NCBI RefSeq assembly: GCF_024509555.1
Contig: NZ_JAMWEL010000002.1
Coordinates: 1-64,000, forward strand
Origin: Streptococcus suis
GTDB lineage: Bacteria; Bacillota; Bacilli; Lactobacillales; Streptococcaceae
Length of the DNA: 64,000 bases
Reading direction: 5' to 3'
Shown piece after piece: positions 28,455-38,457 of the stretch; position 1 is the first letter of the stretch; each line of letters begins with the position of its first letter. Below the pieces are notes generated by a model, which worked only from the letters and a program-made list of their open reading frames with translations, did no database searches and had not been told where the DNA came from. Both the position numbers and the translations under genes were made by a program.

Positions 28455-29765
28455 TTATTTCCGTTTCCGTGCAATCAGATGAATCGGTGTCCCTTCAAAT
28501 ACAAAGGCCTTGCGGATTTGATTTTCCAAGAAACGCATATAGGAGAAGTGCATGAGCTCTTCTTCGTTAACAAAGACCACAAAGGTCGGTGGCTTGGTCG
28601 CAACCTGAGTCGCATAGAAAATTTTCAAGCGTTTGCCCTTGTCAGTCGGTGTCGGGTTGATGGCAATGGCATCCATGATGACATCGTTGAGCACAGCCGA
28701 CGGAATACGGGTATTCTGACTTTCGCTAATGGCCTTAATCATCTCAGGCAACTTATGCAAGCGTTGCTTGGTCAAGGCTGATACAAAGATAATCGGTGCG
28801 TAAGACAAGTATTGGAACTGGTCACGAATATCATCTTCCCACTGCTTCATTGTGTGGTTGTCTTTTTCAAGCGTGTCCCACTTGTTGACTACGATAATCA
28901 TTCCCTTACCAGCTTCATGGGCAAATCCTGCGATGCGTTTATCGTACTCACGAATGCCTTCTTCTGCATTGATGACCATGAGTATAACATCCGAGCGTTC
29001 AATGGCACGCATGGCACGCATGACAGAGTATTTCTCCGTATTTTCATAGACCTTACCAGACTTGCGCATCCCTGCGGTGTCAATCATGGTAAACTCCTGA
29101 CCTTCTGGGTCTGTAAAATGCGTATCAATAGCATCACGGGTCGTTCCAGCAACAGGCGAAGCAATCACGCGCTCTTCACCCAAAATAGCGTTAATCAAAC
29201 TGGATTTACCAACGTTGGGACGACCAATCAAGCTGAACTTGATAATGTCTGGATTTTCTTCTGCTTCTTGGACCGGAAGATTTTCAATGATAGCATCCAG
29301 GACATCCCCTGTTCCGATACCATGTACAGAAGATACTGGATAAGGATCACCAAGACCGAGTGAATAGAAATCGTAGATGTCATTACGCATTTCTGGGTTA
29401 TCGACTTTATTGACAACCAAAATAACTGGTTTGTTGGTCTTGTATAAGATACGCGATACGTACTCATCCGCATCGGTCACACCTTCCTTGCCTGATACGA
29501 CAAAGACGATAACATCCGCTTCATCCATGGCAATCTCAGCCTGATGCTTGATTTGCTCCATGAAAGGAGCATCCACATCATCGATACCACCTGTATCAAT
29601 TAGGGAAAACTTGCGATTGAGCCACTCACCAGTAGCATAAATACGGTCGCGGGTCACACCTTCCACGTCTTCTACGATAGAAATGCGTTCACCAGCGATA
29701 CGGTTAAAAAGTGTTGATTTTCCAACGTTGGGACGACCAACGATGGCGATAGTTGGTAGAGCCAT
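28455..29765 (-). CDS. der: Ribosome biogenesis GTPase Der (EngA)
   Basis: The 436-residue protein has two tandem GTPase domains: [14 protein letters not shown] with VTRDR and DTGG near the N-terminus, and [14 protein letters not shown] with DTAGM from about residue 180. NKVD and NKWD give guanine specificity. A KH-like domain follows at the C-terminus. It is needed for 50S subunit assembly. It is the last gene of the nrdR-dnaB-dnaI block. Confidence 0.97.
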   Translation of the reverse strand: MALPTIAIVGRPNVGKSTLFNRIAGERISIVEDVEGVTRDRIYATGEWLNRKFSLIDTGGIDDVDAPFMEQIKHQAEIAMDEADVIVFVVSGKEGVTDADEYVSRILYKTNKPVILVVNKVDNPEMRNDIYDFYSLGLGDPYPVSSVHGIGTGDVLDAIIENLPVQEAEENPDIIKFSLIGRPNVGKSSLINAILGEERVIASPVAGTTRDAIDTHFTDPEGQEFTMIDTAGMRKSGKVYENTEKYSVMRAMRAIERSDVILMVINAEEGIREYDKRIAGFAHEAGKGMIIVVNKWDTLEKDNHTMKQWEDDIRDQFQYLSYAPIIFVSALTKQRLHKLPEMIKAISESQNTRIPSAVLNDVIMDAIAINPTPTDKGKRLKIFYATQVATKPPTFVVFVNEEELMHFSYMRFLENQIRKAFVFEGTPIHLIARKRK

Positions 29766-29782
29766 AGCTCCTCCTCTTCTAC

Positions 29783-30496
29783 TTACAATAGTTTATTTTT
29801 TTCTAAAATTGCTCTCGTTTCAGGTTGCTCTGCCTGTCCGAACTGGGCAATCAAACGCTCCGACCAGGTTTCTGTCTGACGAGCACCTGCATAGTCTGTC
29901 TGGACTTGGTCGTAGGCTTGGATGACTTCCACGCCTTGCTCCACATATTCTTCCTGGAAGACAATAGCTTCACTTGCCAAACGTGGTTTAACAGGATGGT
30001 TTTGGGCTGGTCGACCCAGGGCAATGCAGAAAATTGGATAGGTATAATCTGGCAAATTGAACAGCTCTGCTATTGCCAAGGCCTTATGGCGAATCATACC
30101 GATGAAGACCCCACCATAACCCAGGCTTTCTGCTGCCAAGAGGGCATTTTGCCCTGCCAGGCTCGCATCAACTGAGGAAATCAAGAGGTTCTCCGTCCCC
30201 TTGGCATCAAAGTCTGACCCGTGTAGTTGAGCTGCCTTGCTGGCACGATTATGGTCGCCCACAAAAACCAAAATGGCCTGGGCCTGCAAGATAGCTGGCT
30301 GAGGTACCAAATCGTAGAGAGCCTGTTTTTTCTCCTCCGACTGCACCACAATAATAGAATAAGACTGGAAATTCTTCCAGCTAGACGCAGCTCACCCAGC
30401 TGAAATAATAGCTTGCAAATGTTCCGACTCAATGGGCTCTTCCGTAAAACGACGGACAGAAGTATGATTCAGCATCAAATCAATGGTTTCATTCAT
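29783..30496 (-). pseudogene. NADPH-dependent nitroreductase (NfsA-like) with in-frame TGA
   Basis: Translation from the ATG at 30496 gives 34 residues (MNETIDLMLNHTSVRRFTEE and on to QAIISAG), then TGA at 30394-30392. The same frame continues AASSWKNFQSYSIIVVQSEE to a stop at 29783. The two parts together form a full oxygen-insensitive nitroreductase of about 237 residues that binds FMN and uses NADPH. The stop replaces one residue in a conserved helix. The ATG overlaps the dnaI stop as ATGA. A shorter product from a later start would lack the N-terminal FMN-contacting part. It may be a recent mutation or a sequence error. Confidence 0.85.
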
Positions 30497-31392
30497 CGGC
30501 GATTCTTTCCTTTCAAATGCAAATCGCGAGCCAGATAGCGAATCCGCTCCATTACCCGTTTGGCCTGCCAGGTCTCATCACCAGACTTACCAGAGGCGAA
30601 ATGACGCTCCAAATCATCAAAGGAGAAATTGGAGGTAAAGAAGGTCGGCAGATTTTCCTGCATGCGGTATTGAAGAATGACCTGCAGCACATCGTCACGT
30701 ACCCAAGGACTATGTTGCTCCGCTCCTATGTCATCTAGCACCAAGACCTGAGCCATCTTGATTTCATCAATTCGCTCCTTGACAGAACCATCTTTGATGG
30801 CATTTTTTATATCGACAACAAAGGTTGGATAGTGGAGCATGGTGGTTGATTGAAGATGAGTCTTGGACAAGAGATTGGCTAAATAAGCCATTAAATAACT
30901 TTTTCCAATACCGAAATTACCATAGATGTAAAGCCCTTTTGGTTTTTCCTCAAATCGTTTGACAAAATCTGCAATAGCCAGCATGACTTCCACACGATTT
31001 TCATCGCTCTTATCAATATCCGCCACAGTTACATTTTTCAAACTTGCCGGCATATTGATAAGCTGGATACGGTTCTTGATAGCTTCCAAACGACGGTATT
31101 CGACCAATTCTTCTGTCTCAAGATAGGAAACATCCGCATAGCCCTCATTCATGACCAAAACTGGTTGATATCCCTTAGCAATATAGGATTCATCCTGTTT
31201 GATAAAGAGGTCCCGCTGACTGATATATTCCAAAAACTTAGAAATGGAGAGGGTGATTTCCTGCTGGGTCAAACCTTCTTTTTTGATAAAAGCAGCGACT
31301 TCAGGATCACTCACTATCTCCTGATAGAGTTGCTGATAAGATTTTGGACTTGGATTGGTTGCCTGCGACAACCTGTCTTGTACTGATTTCAT
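30493..31392 (-). CDS. dnaI: Primosomal helicase loader DnaI
   Basis: The 299-residue AAA+ protein loads the replicative helicase. The N-terminal helical domain (1-130) contacts the helicase, and the ATPase has Walker A YIYGNFGIGKSYLMAYL near residue 165 and Walker B VLVLDDIGAEQHSPW near 222. It is coupled to dnaB, sharing one base at 31392. Confidence 0.95.
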   Translation of the reverse strand: MKSVQDRLSQATNPSPKSYQQLYQEIVSDPEVAAFIKKEGLTQQEITLSISKFLEYISQRDLFIKQDESYIAKGYQPVLVMNEGYADVSYLETEELVEYRRLEAIKNRIQLINMPASLKNVTVADIDKSDENRVEVMLAIADFVKRFEEKPKGLYIYGNFGIGKSYLMAYLANLLSKTHLQSTTMLHYPTFVVDIKNAIKDGSVKERIDEIKMAQVLVLDDIGAEQHSPWVRDDVLQVILQYRMQENLPTFFTSNFSFDDLERHFASGKSGDETWQAKRVMERIRYLARDLHLKGKNRR

Positions 31393-32543
31393 CAGCTACC
31401 TCCTTTGTTTTCCATTTCTTCTAATTCACGATAAAGGGCTGCCAGCTTGGCTTGACCTTCCTGCGTTTGTTCTTGCTGAACCTCTTCCTTACTCCAGTCA
31501 GGCACATTGGTTTTGGTTTCAGGCTTGGGTTTACTTTGTGGTTGACCAGCTTTCAAATCCCTGAGATAGACAACAGCTGCCTCTGCACTGCCAATTCCCT
31601 TGTAGGAAAAATCATTGCCCAGCTTCATAGCGTATTTTTCATTCAGATTGGCTGAGTCCACCTTGTTAAAGGTATAGAGGACCAAGACATTGATAACCTC
31701 GTCAAGAAGACCCAAATTGGCCAAATCCGTCAAGCATTTTCGTTCTGTTGCGGTCACAGCTGCCTTCCGTTGCTCCTTGATAAAGGACAGGAAGGTTAGA
31801 CTGGATTTTGATTTCGCTTCACGAACAATAGCTTGCTCTTGGGCAGTGAGACTGGCGTTTTCTGTTGGCAATGACTGGCGTGACTGCTGCAAACGTTTAG
31901 TCGAGATCGTCTGTCCAATAGCTGTTGCTTTAGCCTGCCGATAGGTTTCCAACCAGGTCCAGCCTGCCTGCTCTGCTATGTAACTAAGCCCAATAATATC
32001 CTCAGCTTCATCCTGAAAAAGAAGCTTGTCCTTGGCCATCAAGGCCTTGAAGGCAGACCAGTCAAAATCATGTTTCGGTTCAAAAACAACTGGAGCCTGC
32101 CCATCCATTGTAAAGACCTGAGAAAAGGTTTTGGAAATATTTTGTTCCCGATTTGGTTGGTGGACAAACAGATTTTCTACACTCGTTTCACCAATTTTTC
32201 TAGCAAGAATGTTTTTATACAAGGGCTTGTCTAAAAAACTTTTCACAGTCAAAGGTGCCTGCAAAGCCAGACCAGTCAACTCTTCTGCACGGTACAGTTG
32301 CAGGAGCCCCATGGCCGTCAAGACATCCATAGCTGTCTCTAAGCGATTCATCCCAAAATCCATGTGGTTAAGTACGCTAGCCCATTTATAACGACCTTGG
32401 CCCTGATCGGCAAAACTATAGAAAAAATAATAAAGTGCCAAGGCATCAAATCCAATAATGGGCTGGTAACATTGGCTAAGACTGACAATATCGGGGGTAA
32501 ATGGACTGGTTTTTATATAGGCAAACAGATCATTTGGCTTCAT
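31392..32543 (-). CDS. dnaB: Replication initiation and membrane attachment protein DnaB
   Basis: The 383-residue protein belongs to the Gram-positive DnaB/DnaD family, which remodels DNA during primosome assembly. The N-terminal winged-helix region includes [20 protein letters not shown]. The C-terminal DnaB/DnaD domain lies around residues 200-330, followed by a Lys/Pro/Gln-rich linker. It overlaps nrdR by 14 bases and is followed by dnaI. Confidence 0.9.
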   Translation of the reverse strand: MKPNDLFAYIKTSPFTPDIVSLSQCYQPIIGFDALALYYFFYSFADQGQGRYKWASVLNHMDFGMNRLETAMDVLTAMGLLQLYRAEELTGLALQAPLTVKSFLDKPLYKNILARKIGETSVENLFVHQPNREQNISKTFSQVFTMDGQAPVVFEPKHDFDWSAFKALMAKDKLLFQDEAEDIIGLSYIAEQAGWTWLETYRQAKATAIGQTISTKRLQQSRQSLPTENASLTAQEQAIVREAKSKSSLTFLSFIKEQRKAAVTATERKCLTDLANLGLLDEVINVLVLYTFNKVDSANLNEKYAMKLGNDFSYKGIGSAEAAVVYLRDLKAGQPQSKPKPETKTNVPDWSKEEVQQEQTQEGQAKLAALYRELEEMENKGGS

Positions 32544-33021
32544 CTTTTGATCCCGTTTTTACCTTACTACCCTTGGAAATCATTTGTTTGAGGAGATTTT
32601 CCAATTCTTCCACATCCTTGAAGGAACGGTAAACAGATGCAAAACGCACATAGGTGATTTCATCTAATTCGACCAATTCTTCCATGACCAGATTCCCAAT
32701 AACATCCGACTCGATTTCACTCTCCCCTTGAGCCCGAACTTTTTGCTCAATCCGATTGACTACTTCATCGATATCATCAGTCGAAACAGGACGTTTTTGA
32801 GCAGATCGAATAATCCCATTGAAGATTTTCTCCCGTGAAAACTGCTCTCGCGTTCCGTCTTTTTTGACAACCACAAGGGTCTTCTCTTCAATCCGTTCAT
32901 AGGTAGTAAAACGCTGACCACATTGATCACAGGAACGGCGACGACGAATGGTATTGCCATCTTCAGCCTGACGACTATCAATGACACTTGATTTCAAACT
33001 CTGACATTTTGGACAACGCAT
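32530..33021 (-). CDS. nrdR: Ribonucleotide reductase repressor NrdR
   Basis: The 163-residue repressor has a zinc ribbon MRCPKCQ with [15 protein letters not shown] and an ATP-cone domain ([16 protein letters not shown] onward). It senses ATP/dATP and represses nrd operons. Linking it with primosome genes is conserved in streptococci. The 162-residue core matches the usual family length. Confidence 0.96.
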   Translation of the reverse strand: MRCPKCQSLKSSVIDSRQAEDGNTIRRRRSCDQCGQRFTTYERIEEKTLVVVKKDGTREQFSREKIFNGIIRSAQKRPVSTDDIDEVVNRIEQKVRAQGESEIESDVIGNLVMEELVELDEITYVRFASVYRSFKDVEELENLLKQMISKGSKVKTGSKDEAK

Positions 33022-33092
33022 ACTCTTTCTCCTACATTAACTTTATCACTTCAGTATAGCATAAAATTAACAAAAATAAAAGAAAGCGAGAA

Positions 33093-34223
33093 TTACTCAC
33101 TTTCTATCAACAATTCGTCCTGTTTTTTCAATCGACTGGCAACCCATTCACGAACTAGGCGGTAGACAACTGCAAAAATTGGGGTAAAGAAGACCATACC
33201 AAGTAGACCAAACAGATTTCCACCAATCAAGGCTGCCGCAAGGGTAAACAAGGTCGGAAGACCAACTGATTGACCAACCACGCGCGGATAAATCACATTC
33301 CCTTCAATTAACTGAAGAATCTGGAAAAGGACAATAGACCAGAGTGCCAGGAGTGGATTTTGAACCGCCACAAACAAGGCACTAATAAGACATGCGGTAA
33401 ATGGACCGATGTAAGGTACGAAAGACAAGACACCTGACAAAATCCCAGCCATGCTGGCATAAGGAATACCTGAGAGAGAATAACTCACAAATACAAGTGT
33501 ACCAATAATACAAGCTTCTACGATTTGGCTCATTAGGAACTTATCGTATGTATCAATAATAACCTCTCCAATATAACTGATCACTCGAACAGTTTTTGTA
33601 GGCAATGTCGCTTGTAGGAATTTACCAGTCATAGATTGCAAGTGTTCCTTGCTTCCAAGAATTGCCAATGTAAAGAAGAAGGCCATCACAAGCGTCATGG
33701 TATTTGAAAAAATTCCTGTGACATTTGAAACCAAGCCCGATAAGACCGGCGTTACCAAATTTGAAATAAAGGTTAGATTTTTTAATTGGTCTAGCATTCC
33801 AGCAATCTGGTCACCCAACTGTCCTGCCAATAGACCATTTTCTTCTAGAAAGGTTGTCAAGGCATTAACTGATTTCGGAATAGCTGTACTGCTTACTGTT
33901 ACTAATTGCGACACCGTTGACATCAAGGTTGGAAGAACAATCAAGACCAAACCTGTAACAATCATAACGAAACCAATCAATACGCCTACAATAGCTAAGG
34001 AACGTTTGGATTTATTCAAGAAAGAAACCTTCTCTAACTGATCCTCGATTTTTTTCATAGGCACATTTAAAATAAAGGCAATGATGGAACCGATTAAAAG
34101 TGAATTCATACTACCAAATAAGACGCCAATAGCTCCATAGATACTGGACCAATTGAGGACTGCCAAAAGAGTTGCTCCAGCCAGCAAAATCAAAATAACT
34201 TTTTCTTTAAATGATTTGTTCAT
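33093..34223 (-). CDS. AI-2E family transporter
   Basis: I choose the ATG at 34223, which has GGAGATAAA directly upstream; a GTG 42 bases earlier has no ribosome site. The 376-residue protein has about seven membrane helices and the family pattern near the C-terminus (EGNVIYPRVVGQSVGLPTLF). Members export AI-2 or exchange sodium and protons; the substrate here is unknown. It lies between the repeat copy B and nrdR. Confidence 0.87.
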   Translation of the reverse strand: MNKSFKEKVILILLAGATLLAVLNWSSIYGAIGVLFGSMNSLLIGSIIAFILNVPMKKIEDQLEKVSFLNKSKRSLAIVGVLIGFVMIVTGLVLIVLPTLMSTVSQLVTVSSTAIPKSVNALTTFLEENGLLAGQLGDQIAGMLDQLKNLTFISNLVTPVLSGLVSNVTGIFSNTMTLVMAFFFTLAILGSKEHLQSMTGKFLQATLPTKTVRVISYIGEVIIDTYDKFLMSQIVEACIIGTLVFVSYSLSGIPYASMAGILSGVLSFVPYIGPFTACLISALFVAVQNPLLALWSIVLFQILQLIEGNVIYPRVVGQSVGLPTLFTLAAALIGGNLFGLLGMVFFTPIFAVVYRLVREWVASRLKKQDELLIESE

Positions 34224-34282
34224 TTTATCTCCAAAAAATTTTATGATTGGTTTCCAGTTTATCACAGGAATACAAAAAGGAG

Positions 34283-34448
34283 ACTGGGCAAAAGCCCAGG
34301 ACCACTACTCAGAGTTCGTGTCAACATCTCAGCGCAGTGGTTGATTGGCAGATTTGTTCGTGTTTTTCACTCCAAATCTGACCTAATCAACTGTGCGGGG
34401 GTGGGAAGACGAACTCTTTTTGACCTAGTCGAGTTCTTTCCCACTCCC
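34283..34448 (-). repeat. Dispersed structured repeat, copy B
   Basis: This is the inverted partner of the element at 28287-28454. On the minus strand it runs from GGGAGTGGGA to a CTGGGC/GCCCAG hairpin. Internal stems GTGGGAA/TTCCCAC and GAACTC/GAGTTC follow directly after the ritR stop codon, so it may terminate ritR. It fills the gap of 227 bases before the transporter gene. Confidence 0.8.
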
Positions 34449-34450
34449 TT

Positions 34451-35140
34451 TTAATCTCTCATGGCATAACCAACACCACGAACTGTCTTGATGTAAGATG
34501 GCTTTCCAGCTACATCCAATTTCCCACGTAGGTAACGAATATATACATCGACGACATTGGTTTCAGAAGCCGCTTCATATTTCCAAACTCGCTCAAGCAG
34601 ATGTTCTCGACTAACAGGTTCTGGACTATTCATCAAGGTTGCAAGCAAGTCATATTCCCGCCTAGTTAAATTAATTAACTCTTCTCCACGTGTCACGGTT
34701 CGATTCTGAAAATCAATTTTTAAATCACGGTAGGCAGCGTGTAGGTGAACTTGTTTGCAATTAGTATCAATGAAATCTCTTCCACGAAAAATGGAAGAAA
34801 TCTGCTCAACCAATTCACTAATAACAAAGGGTTTTACAACATAAGAAACAGCGTAAGAAAGTACTTCTTCTCCATGCTGTGCAACATCTGCTGAATCAAT
34901 AGCAACAATAATAATACTTGCAGGTTTTATAGCCAGTAATTCCCTAGACAAAGCCTTGCTAGACATATCCGAAAGCTGAAAACTCATTAATATTAAATCA
35001 AAATCTGTTTCATGAGCCAACTGCAAGGCTTCTTTCCCTGTCGATGCGTAGTCTACCAAATACTCCTTCTTCTGTAATTCCATGGAAACAAAGTGTGATA
35101 GATTGCGTTCTCTTCCTGCAATCAAAATTTTCTTAGCCAT
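34451..35140 (-). CDS. ritR: RitR-like orphan response regulator
   Basis: Starting at the ATG at 35140 gives 229 residues; two further ATGs lie upstream. Residues 1-120 form a receiver fold and 128-229 an OmpR-type winged helix (NLTRREYDLLATLMNSPEPV, VVDVYIRYLRGKLDV, TVRGVGYAMRD). The phosphate-acceptor position is Ser53 instead of Asp, and the usual acidic pair reads AGRERN. Cys128 is present in the linker (FIDTNCKQ). These match pneumococcal RitR, an iron-transport repressor with a non-phosphorylatable receiver and redox-sensing Cys128, also encoded just downstream of gnd. No histidine kinase gene is adjacent. An earlier ATG at 35152 is possible. Confidence 0.85.
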   Translation of the reverse strand: MAKKILIAGRERNLSHFVSMELQKKEYLVDYASTGKEALQLAHETDFDLILMSFQLSDMSSKALSRELLAIKPASIIIVAIDSADVAQHGEEVLSYAVSYVVKPFVISELVEQISSIFRGRDFIDTNCKQVHLHAAYRDLKIDFQNRTVTRGEELINLTRREYDLLATLMNSPEPVSREHLLERVWKYEAASETNVVDVYIRYLRGKLDVAGKPSYIKTVRGVGYAMRD

Positions 35141-35190
35141 TATCTCTTTCATTGTTCTCTCTATCAATCAAATCAGCTAGCGATAAATTA

Positions 35191-35220
35191 GAAAGAAGGG
35201 CGTTTACACGCCCATTCTTT
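35191..35220 (-). terminator. Terminator after gnd
   Basis: On the minus strand AAGAATGGGCGT and ACGCCCTTCTT pair around GTAA, followed by TC. It lies directly past the gnd stop, so ritR probably also has its own promoter or receives read-through. Confidence 0.75.
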
Positions 35221-36648
35221 TTATTTTGATTCGCTATACCAATCGTAGTGGAAGACACCTTCTTTGTCTTTACGGTTGTATGTGTGAGCACCGAAGTAGT
35301 CACGTTGGGCTTGGATCAAGTTAGCTGGCAAGTTTTCTGCACGGTAGCTGTCAAAGTAAGTAATGGCAGCTGAGAAGGTTGGCACAGGCACACCTGCTTG
35401 AACAGCCAAGGTTACCACATCACGAACAGCCTGTTGGTATTTAGCTGTTACATCAAGGAAGTACTCATCCAAGAGCAAGTTTGCCAAATCTTCGTCACGT
35501 CCGTATGCATCTGTAATCTTTTGCAAGAAACGAGCGCGGATAATACAACCTGCACGCCAGATTTTTGCGATTTCACCAAATGGCAAGTTCCAGTTGTTTT
35601 CTTTAGATGCTACACGCAACTGTGCAAAACCTTGTGCGTAAGACATGATTTTTGAGAAATACAATGCTTGACGAATTTTTTCTACCAATTCAGCCTTGTC
35701 GCCTTCGTAGGCAAATGGTGCTGGTTTTGGAAGGACCTTGCTTGCTGCCACACGCTCATCTTTGTAAGTTGAGATATAACGAGCAAATACGGATTCTGTA
35801 ATCAATGATAATGGCACACCCAAGTCAAGTGATGATTGGCTTGTCCATTTACCAGTCCCCTTGTTACCAGCGGCATCCATGATGTAGTCAACAATTGGAC
35901 CATCTTGACCTTGGTCATCTTTACGTTTCAAAATATCTGCTGTGATTTCAATCAAGTAGCTATCCAATTCACCTTTGTTCCACTCAGTGAAGATGTCAGC
36001 CATTTCATCCACTGACAAACCAAGTAAGTGTTGCATGAGGTCATAAGACTCCGCAATCAATTGCATGTCACCATACTCGATACCATTGTGTACCATTTTT
36101 ACGTAGTGACCTGCTCCATCTGGACCGATATAAGTCACACATGGTGCTCCATCTTCTGGCGCTTTTGCTGAAATTTCTTCCAAGACATCTGCCACCAATT
36201 CGTAAGCTTCTTTTTGACCACCAGGCATGATAGATGGACCTTCAAGGGCACCTTTTTCACCACCTGATACACCTGTACCGATGAAGTTAATACCTGAGTT
36301 TGCCAATTCTTTTGAACGACGGATGGTATCTTCATAGAAGGTATTTCCACCGTCAATCAAGATGTCACCTTCATCCAAGTGTGGCAAGAGTGCTTGAATA
36401 GTTGCATCTGTACCAGGACCCGCTTGAACCATAAGCATGATGCGACGTGGTTTTTCGATTGATGCCACAAAGCTTTCCACATCGTAACTTGGTACCAAGT
36501 TTTTACCTGGGTTGCTTGCAACAACGTCTTCTGTTTTATCAGCAGAGCGGTTGTAAATCGCTACTGAATAACCACGTGATTCAACGTTAAGTGCCAGGTT
36601 GCGGCCCATAACAGCCATCCCTACCACACCAAAATTTGCTTTTGTCAT
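35221..36648 (-). CDS. gnd: 6-phosphogluconate dehydrogenase (decarboxylating)
   Basis: The 475-residue enzyme converts 6-phosphogluconate to ribulose 5-phosphate with NADP reduction. The N-terminal Rossmann fold starts [19 protein letters not shown]. The substrate site has [20 protein letters not shown] near residue 128, and [18 protein letters not shown] lies near 258. The C-terminal tail [16 protein letters not shown] contacts the partner subunit. Length matches the family. Confidence 0.97.
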   Translation of the reverse strand: MTKANFGVVGMAVMGRNLALNVESRGYSVAIYNRSADKTEDVVASNPGKNLVPSYDVESFVASIEKPRRIMLMVQAGPGTDATIQALLPHLDEGDILIDGGNTFYEDTIRRSKELANSGINFIGTGVSGGEKGALEGPSIMPGGQKEAYELVADVLEEISAKAPEDGAPCVTYIGPDGAGHYVKMVHNGIEYGDMQLIAESYDLMQHLLGLSVDEMADIFTEWNKGELDSYLIEITADILKRKDDQGQDGPIVDYIMDAAGNKGTGKWTSQSSLDLGVPLSLITESVFARYISTYKDERVAASKVLPKPAPFAYEGDKAELVEKIRQALYFSKIMSYAQGFAQLRVASKENNWNLPFGEIAKIWRAGCIIRARFLQKITDAYGRDEDLANLLLDEYFLDVTAKYQQAVRDVVTLAVQAGVPVPTFSAAITYFDSYRAENLPANLIQAQRDYFGAHTYNRKDKEGVFHYDWYSESK

Positions 36649-36735
36649 TTGTTTACTCCTCTAATTTGTATCCCCTTCATTATACACCGAAAGGGGAAAG
36701 TTGACAAGAATTTTCAGATAATTTAACCATCCAAA

Positions 36736-37275
36736 CTATTCTTCACTATCAAACAAGCCCTGCAATTGAGCAAAAGGACTGTTGGCTTCTTTTTTCTCTT
36801 GAGCTTTTTGTTGAAAATCTTCCTCAGTCATTAAAGCCCAAGCTTGACCCGAAGGCAGGTCAGTGCCAGCTTCTTCTTCAGGTGTCAAAACCTTGATTGG
36901 AATGGCTAAAAGAATATTGTCCGCCACACTTTCCTCAAGGACAATGTGATCATCTTCTACCACCAAGACCATATCTTCATCGATTAAATCCTGTTCCTTG
37001 AGAACTGCCTCATTGGCTACAAAAAGTTCATTGACTTCTTGCACTTCATGTAAAAGGACAGGTTGCAGGGAACGGCTGGAAGCCAAGGTAATGTCGTAAG
37101 TCATCTGATAGTCCAAGAAAAAGAAACCAGATTCAAAACGAACATTTCCAGCTACATGGACTGGTGATAGTCCTAAAACTTCACCATTGCGAGCCTGCAA
37201 TTCTTCCTGTAAATCCAAGGTTTTCTCAAAAGAAATTCCATCTGGATTTTTCTGAATATCGTAAATATGAAACAT
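36736..37275 (-). CDS. YceD/DUF177 family protein
   Basis: The 179-residue protein has the DUF177 pattern: VAGNVRFESGFFFLDYQMTY in the first half, then acidic segments and the conserved C-terminal SPFAQLQGLFDSEE. YceD proteins affect 23S rRNA levels in other bacteria and usually sit before rpmF. Here rpmF is absent and trxB lies directly upstream, ten bases away. Confidence 0.85.
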   Translation of the reverse strand: MFHIYDIQKNPDGISFEKTLDLQEELQARNGEVLGLSPVHVAGNVRFESGFFFLDYQMTYDITLASSRSLQPVLLHEVQEVNELFVANEAVLKEQDLIDEDMVLVVEDDHIVLEESVADNILLAIPIKVLTPEEEAGTDLPSGQAWALMTEEDFQQKAQEKKEANSPFAQLQGLFDSEE

Positions 37276-37284
37276 TGAATTCCC

Positions 37285-38202
37285 CTATTCAGCTAATTCT
37301 GAGATGTAGTTATAGACTTCCTGACCTGCAACTGCACCATTTCCCACAGCAGTCGCAATCTGACGGAGTTGATTTTGGCGAATGTCGCCGATGGCATAAA
37401 TACCAGGCTTGCTGGTTGCCATTTTTTCATCAGTGATAATCCAACCCGCTTCATCTGTAATGCCCAAATCCGCAACAGAATCTGTCATCGGATCCAAACC
37501 AACGTAAACAAAAACACCACCGAAGTCCAGTTCACTGACTTCTTCTGTTTTCACGTTTTTAATTCGGACACTTTGAACCCGTAAGTCATCACCCTTAATT
37601 TCTTCCACTACGCTATCCCAGATGAAGTTGATTTTTTCATTGGCAAAGGCGCGATCTTGGATAACTTTTTGGGCACGGAGTTGGTCACGTCGGTGAACAA
37701 TTGTCACGGATTCTGCAAATTGTGTCAAGAAAAGGGCTTCTTCTACCGCTGAATCACCGCCACCTACGACCAAGAGTTTCTGTCCACGGAAGAAGGCACC
37801 GTCACAGACAGCACAGTAGGAAACACCACGGCTATTGTAAGTATCCTCACCTGGCACACCCAGCAAGCGGTGCTTAGCCCCCATGGCTAGAATGACCGTT
37901 TTGGTTTCCAATACACCATCTTCTGTAATGACTTTCTTGATTGGTCCTTCTTCTTCGATACGCACCAAGGTACCAAAAATGTGATCTACTCCGAATTTTT
38001 CCAAAGGTTCAAACATTTTTTCTGCCAAGGCTGGACCAGAAATATGGTCATAGCCTGGGTAATTTTCAATTTCAGCAGTATTGTTCATCTGGCCACCGTA
38101 AATACCGCGTTCCAGAAGAGCTACTTTTAGATTGCTTCGTCCTGCGTAGAGGGCAGCAGTCATGCCTGCAGGACCTGCTCCAATAACAATTGTATCGTAC
38201 AT
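37285..38202 (-). CDS. trxB: Thioredoxin-disulfide reductase
   Basis: The 305-residue flavoenzyme reduces thioredoxin with NADPH. The FAD fold starts VIGAGPAGMTAALYAGRSN, the redox-active disulfide is CAVC at about residue 133, and the NADPH loop VVGGGDSAVEEALFL follows. YAIGDIRQNQLRQIATAVGN near the C-terminus closes the FAD site. It lies 12 bases after the DUF4059 gene. Confidence 0.96.
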   Translation of the reverse strand: MYDTIVIGAGPAGMTAALYAGRSNLKVALLERGIYGGQMNNTAEIENYPGYDHISGPALAEKMFEPLEKFGVDHIFGTLVRIEEEGPIKKVITEDGVLETKTVILAMGAKHRLLGVPGEDTYNSRGVSYCAVCDGAFFRGQKLLVVGGGDSAVEEALFLTQFAESVTIVHRRDQLRAQKVIQDRAFANEKINFIWDSVVEEIKGDDLRVQSVRIKNVKTEEVSELDFGGVFVYVGLDPMTDSVADLGITDEAGWIITDEKMATSKPGIYAIGDIRQNQLRQIATAVGNGAVAGQEVYNYISELAE

Positions 38203-38214
38203 GCATTCTTCTTT

Positions 38215-38439
38215 CTATGCTTTTAACATCAATAGGATAGCTACCACCCCAAAAGCAATAATAGGTGTGGTCATCACACTAATCAGTAATAAATCAAATA
38301 GGAAATCTTGTCGCTCTTGAAAAGACGTGCCAGCTTTTTTAGACAAATGGACCAAAAACCAGCAAATATTAAATAGAACCACTACTATTGCTGCTATCAC
38401 TAGCCCTTGCAAATAAAAACTAAGTATATTTTGTAACAT
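38215..38439 (-). CDS. DUF4059 family small membrane protein
   Basis: The 74-residue protein has two hydrophobic segments, VIAAIVVVLFNICWFLVHL and DLLLISVMTTPIIAFGVVAI, around a charged loop. It matches the DUF4059 type of streptococcal proteins that commonly sit before trxB. No function is known. Confidence 0.8.
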   Translation of the reverse strand: MLQNILSFYLQGLVIAAIVVVLFNICWFLVHLSKKAGTSFQERQDFLFDLLLISVMTTPIIAFGVVAILLMLKA

Positions 38440-38457
38440 AGTTTTCCTCCAAGCCTC

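Noticed and set aside
30392-30394. TGA in nfsA as a selenocysteine codon
   Set aside because: No selenocysteine machinery or stem-loop is visible, streptococci are not known to use it, and nitroreductases do not have Sec at this place.
33093-34265. Longer AI-2E transporter starting with GTG at 34265
   Set aside because: There is no ribosome site before the GTG, whereas GGAGATAAA precedes the ATG at 34223.
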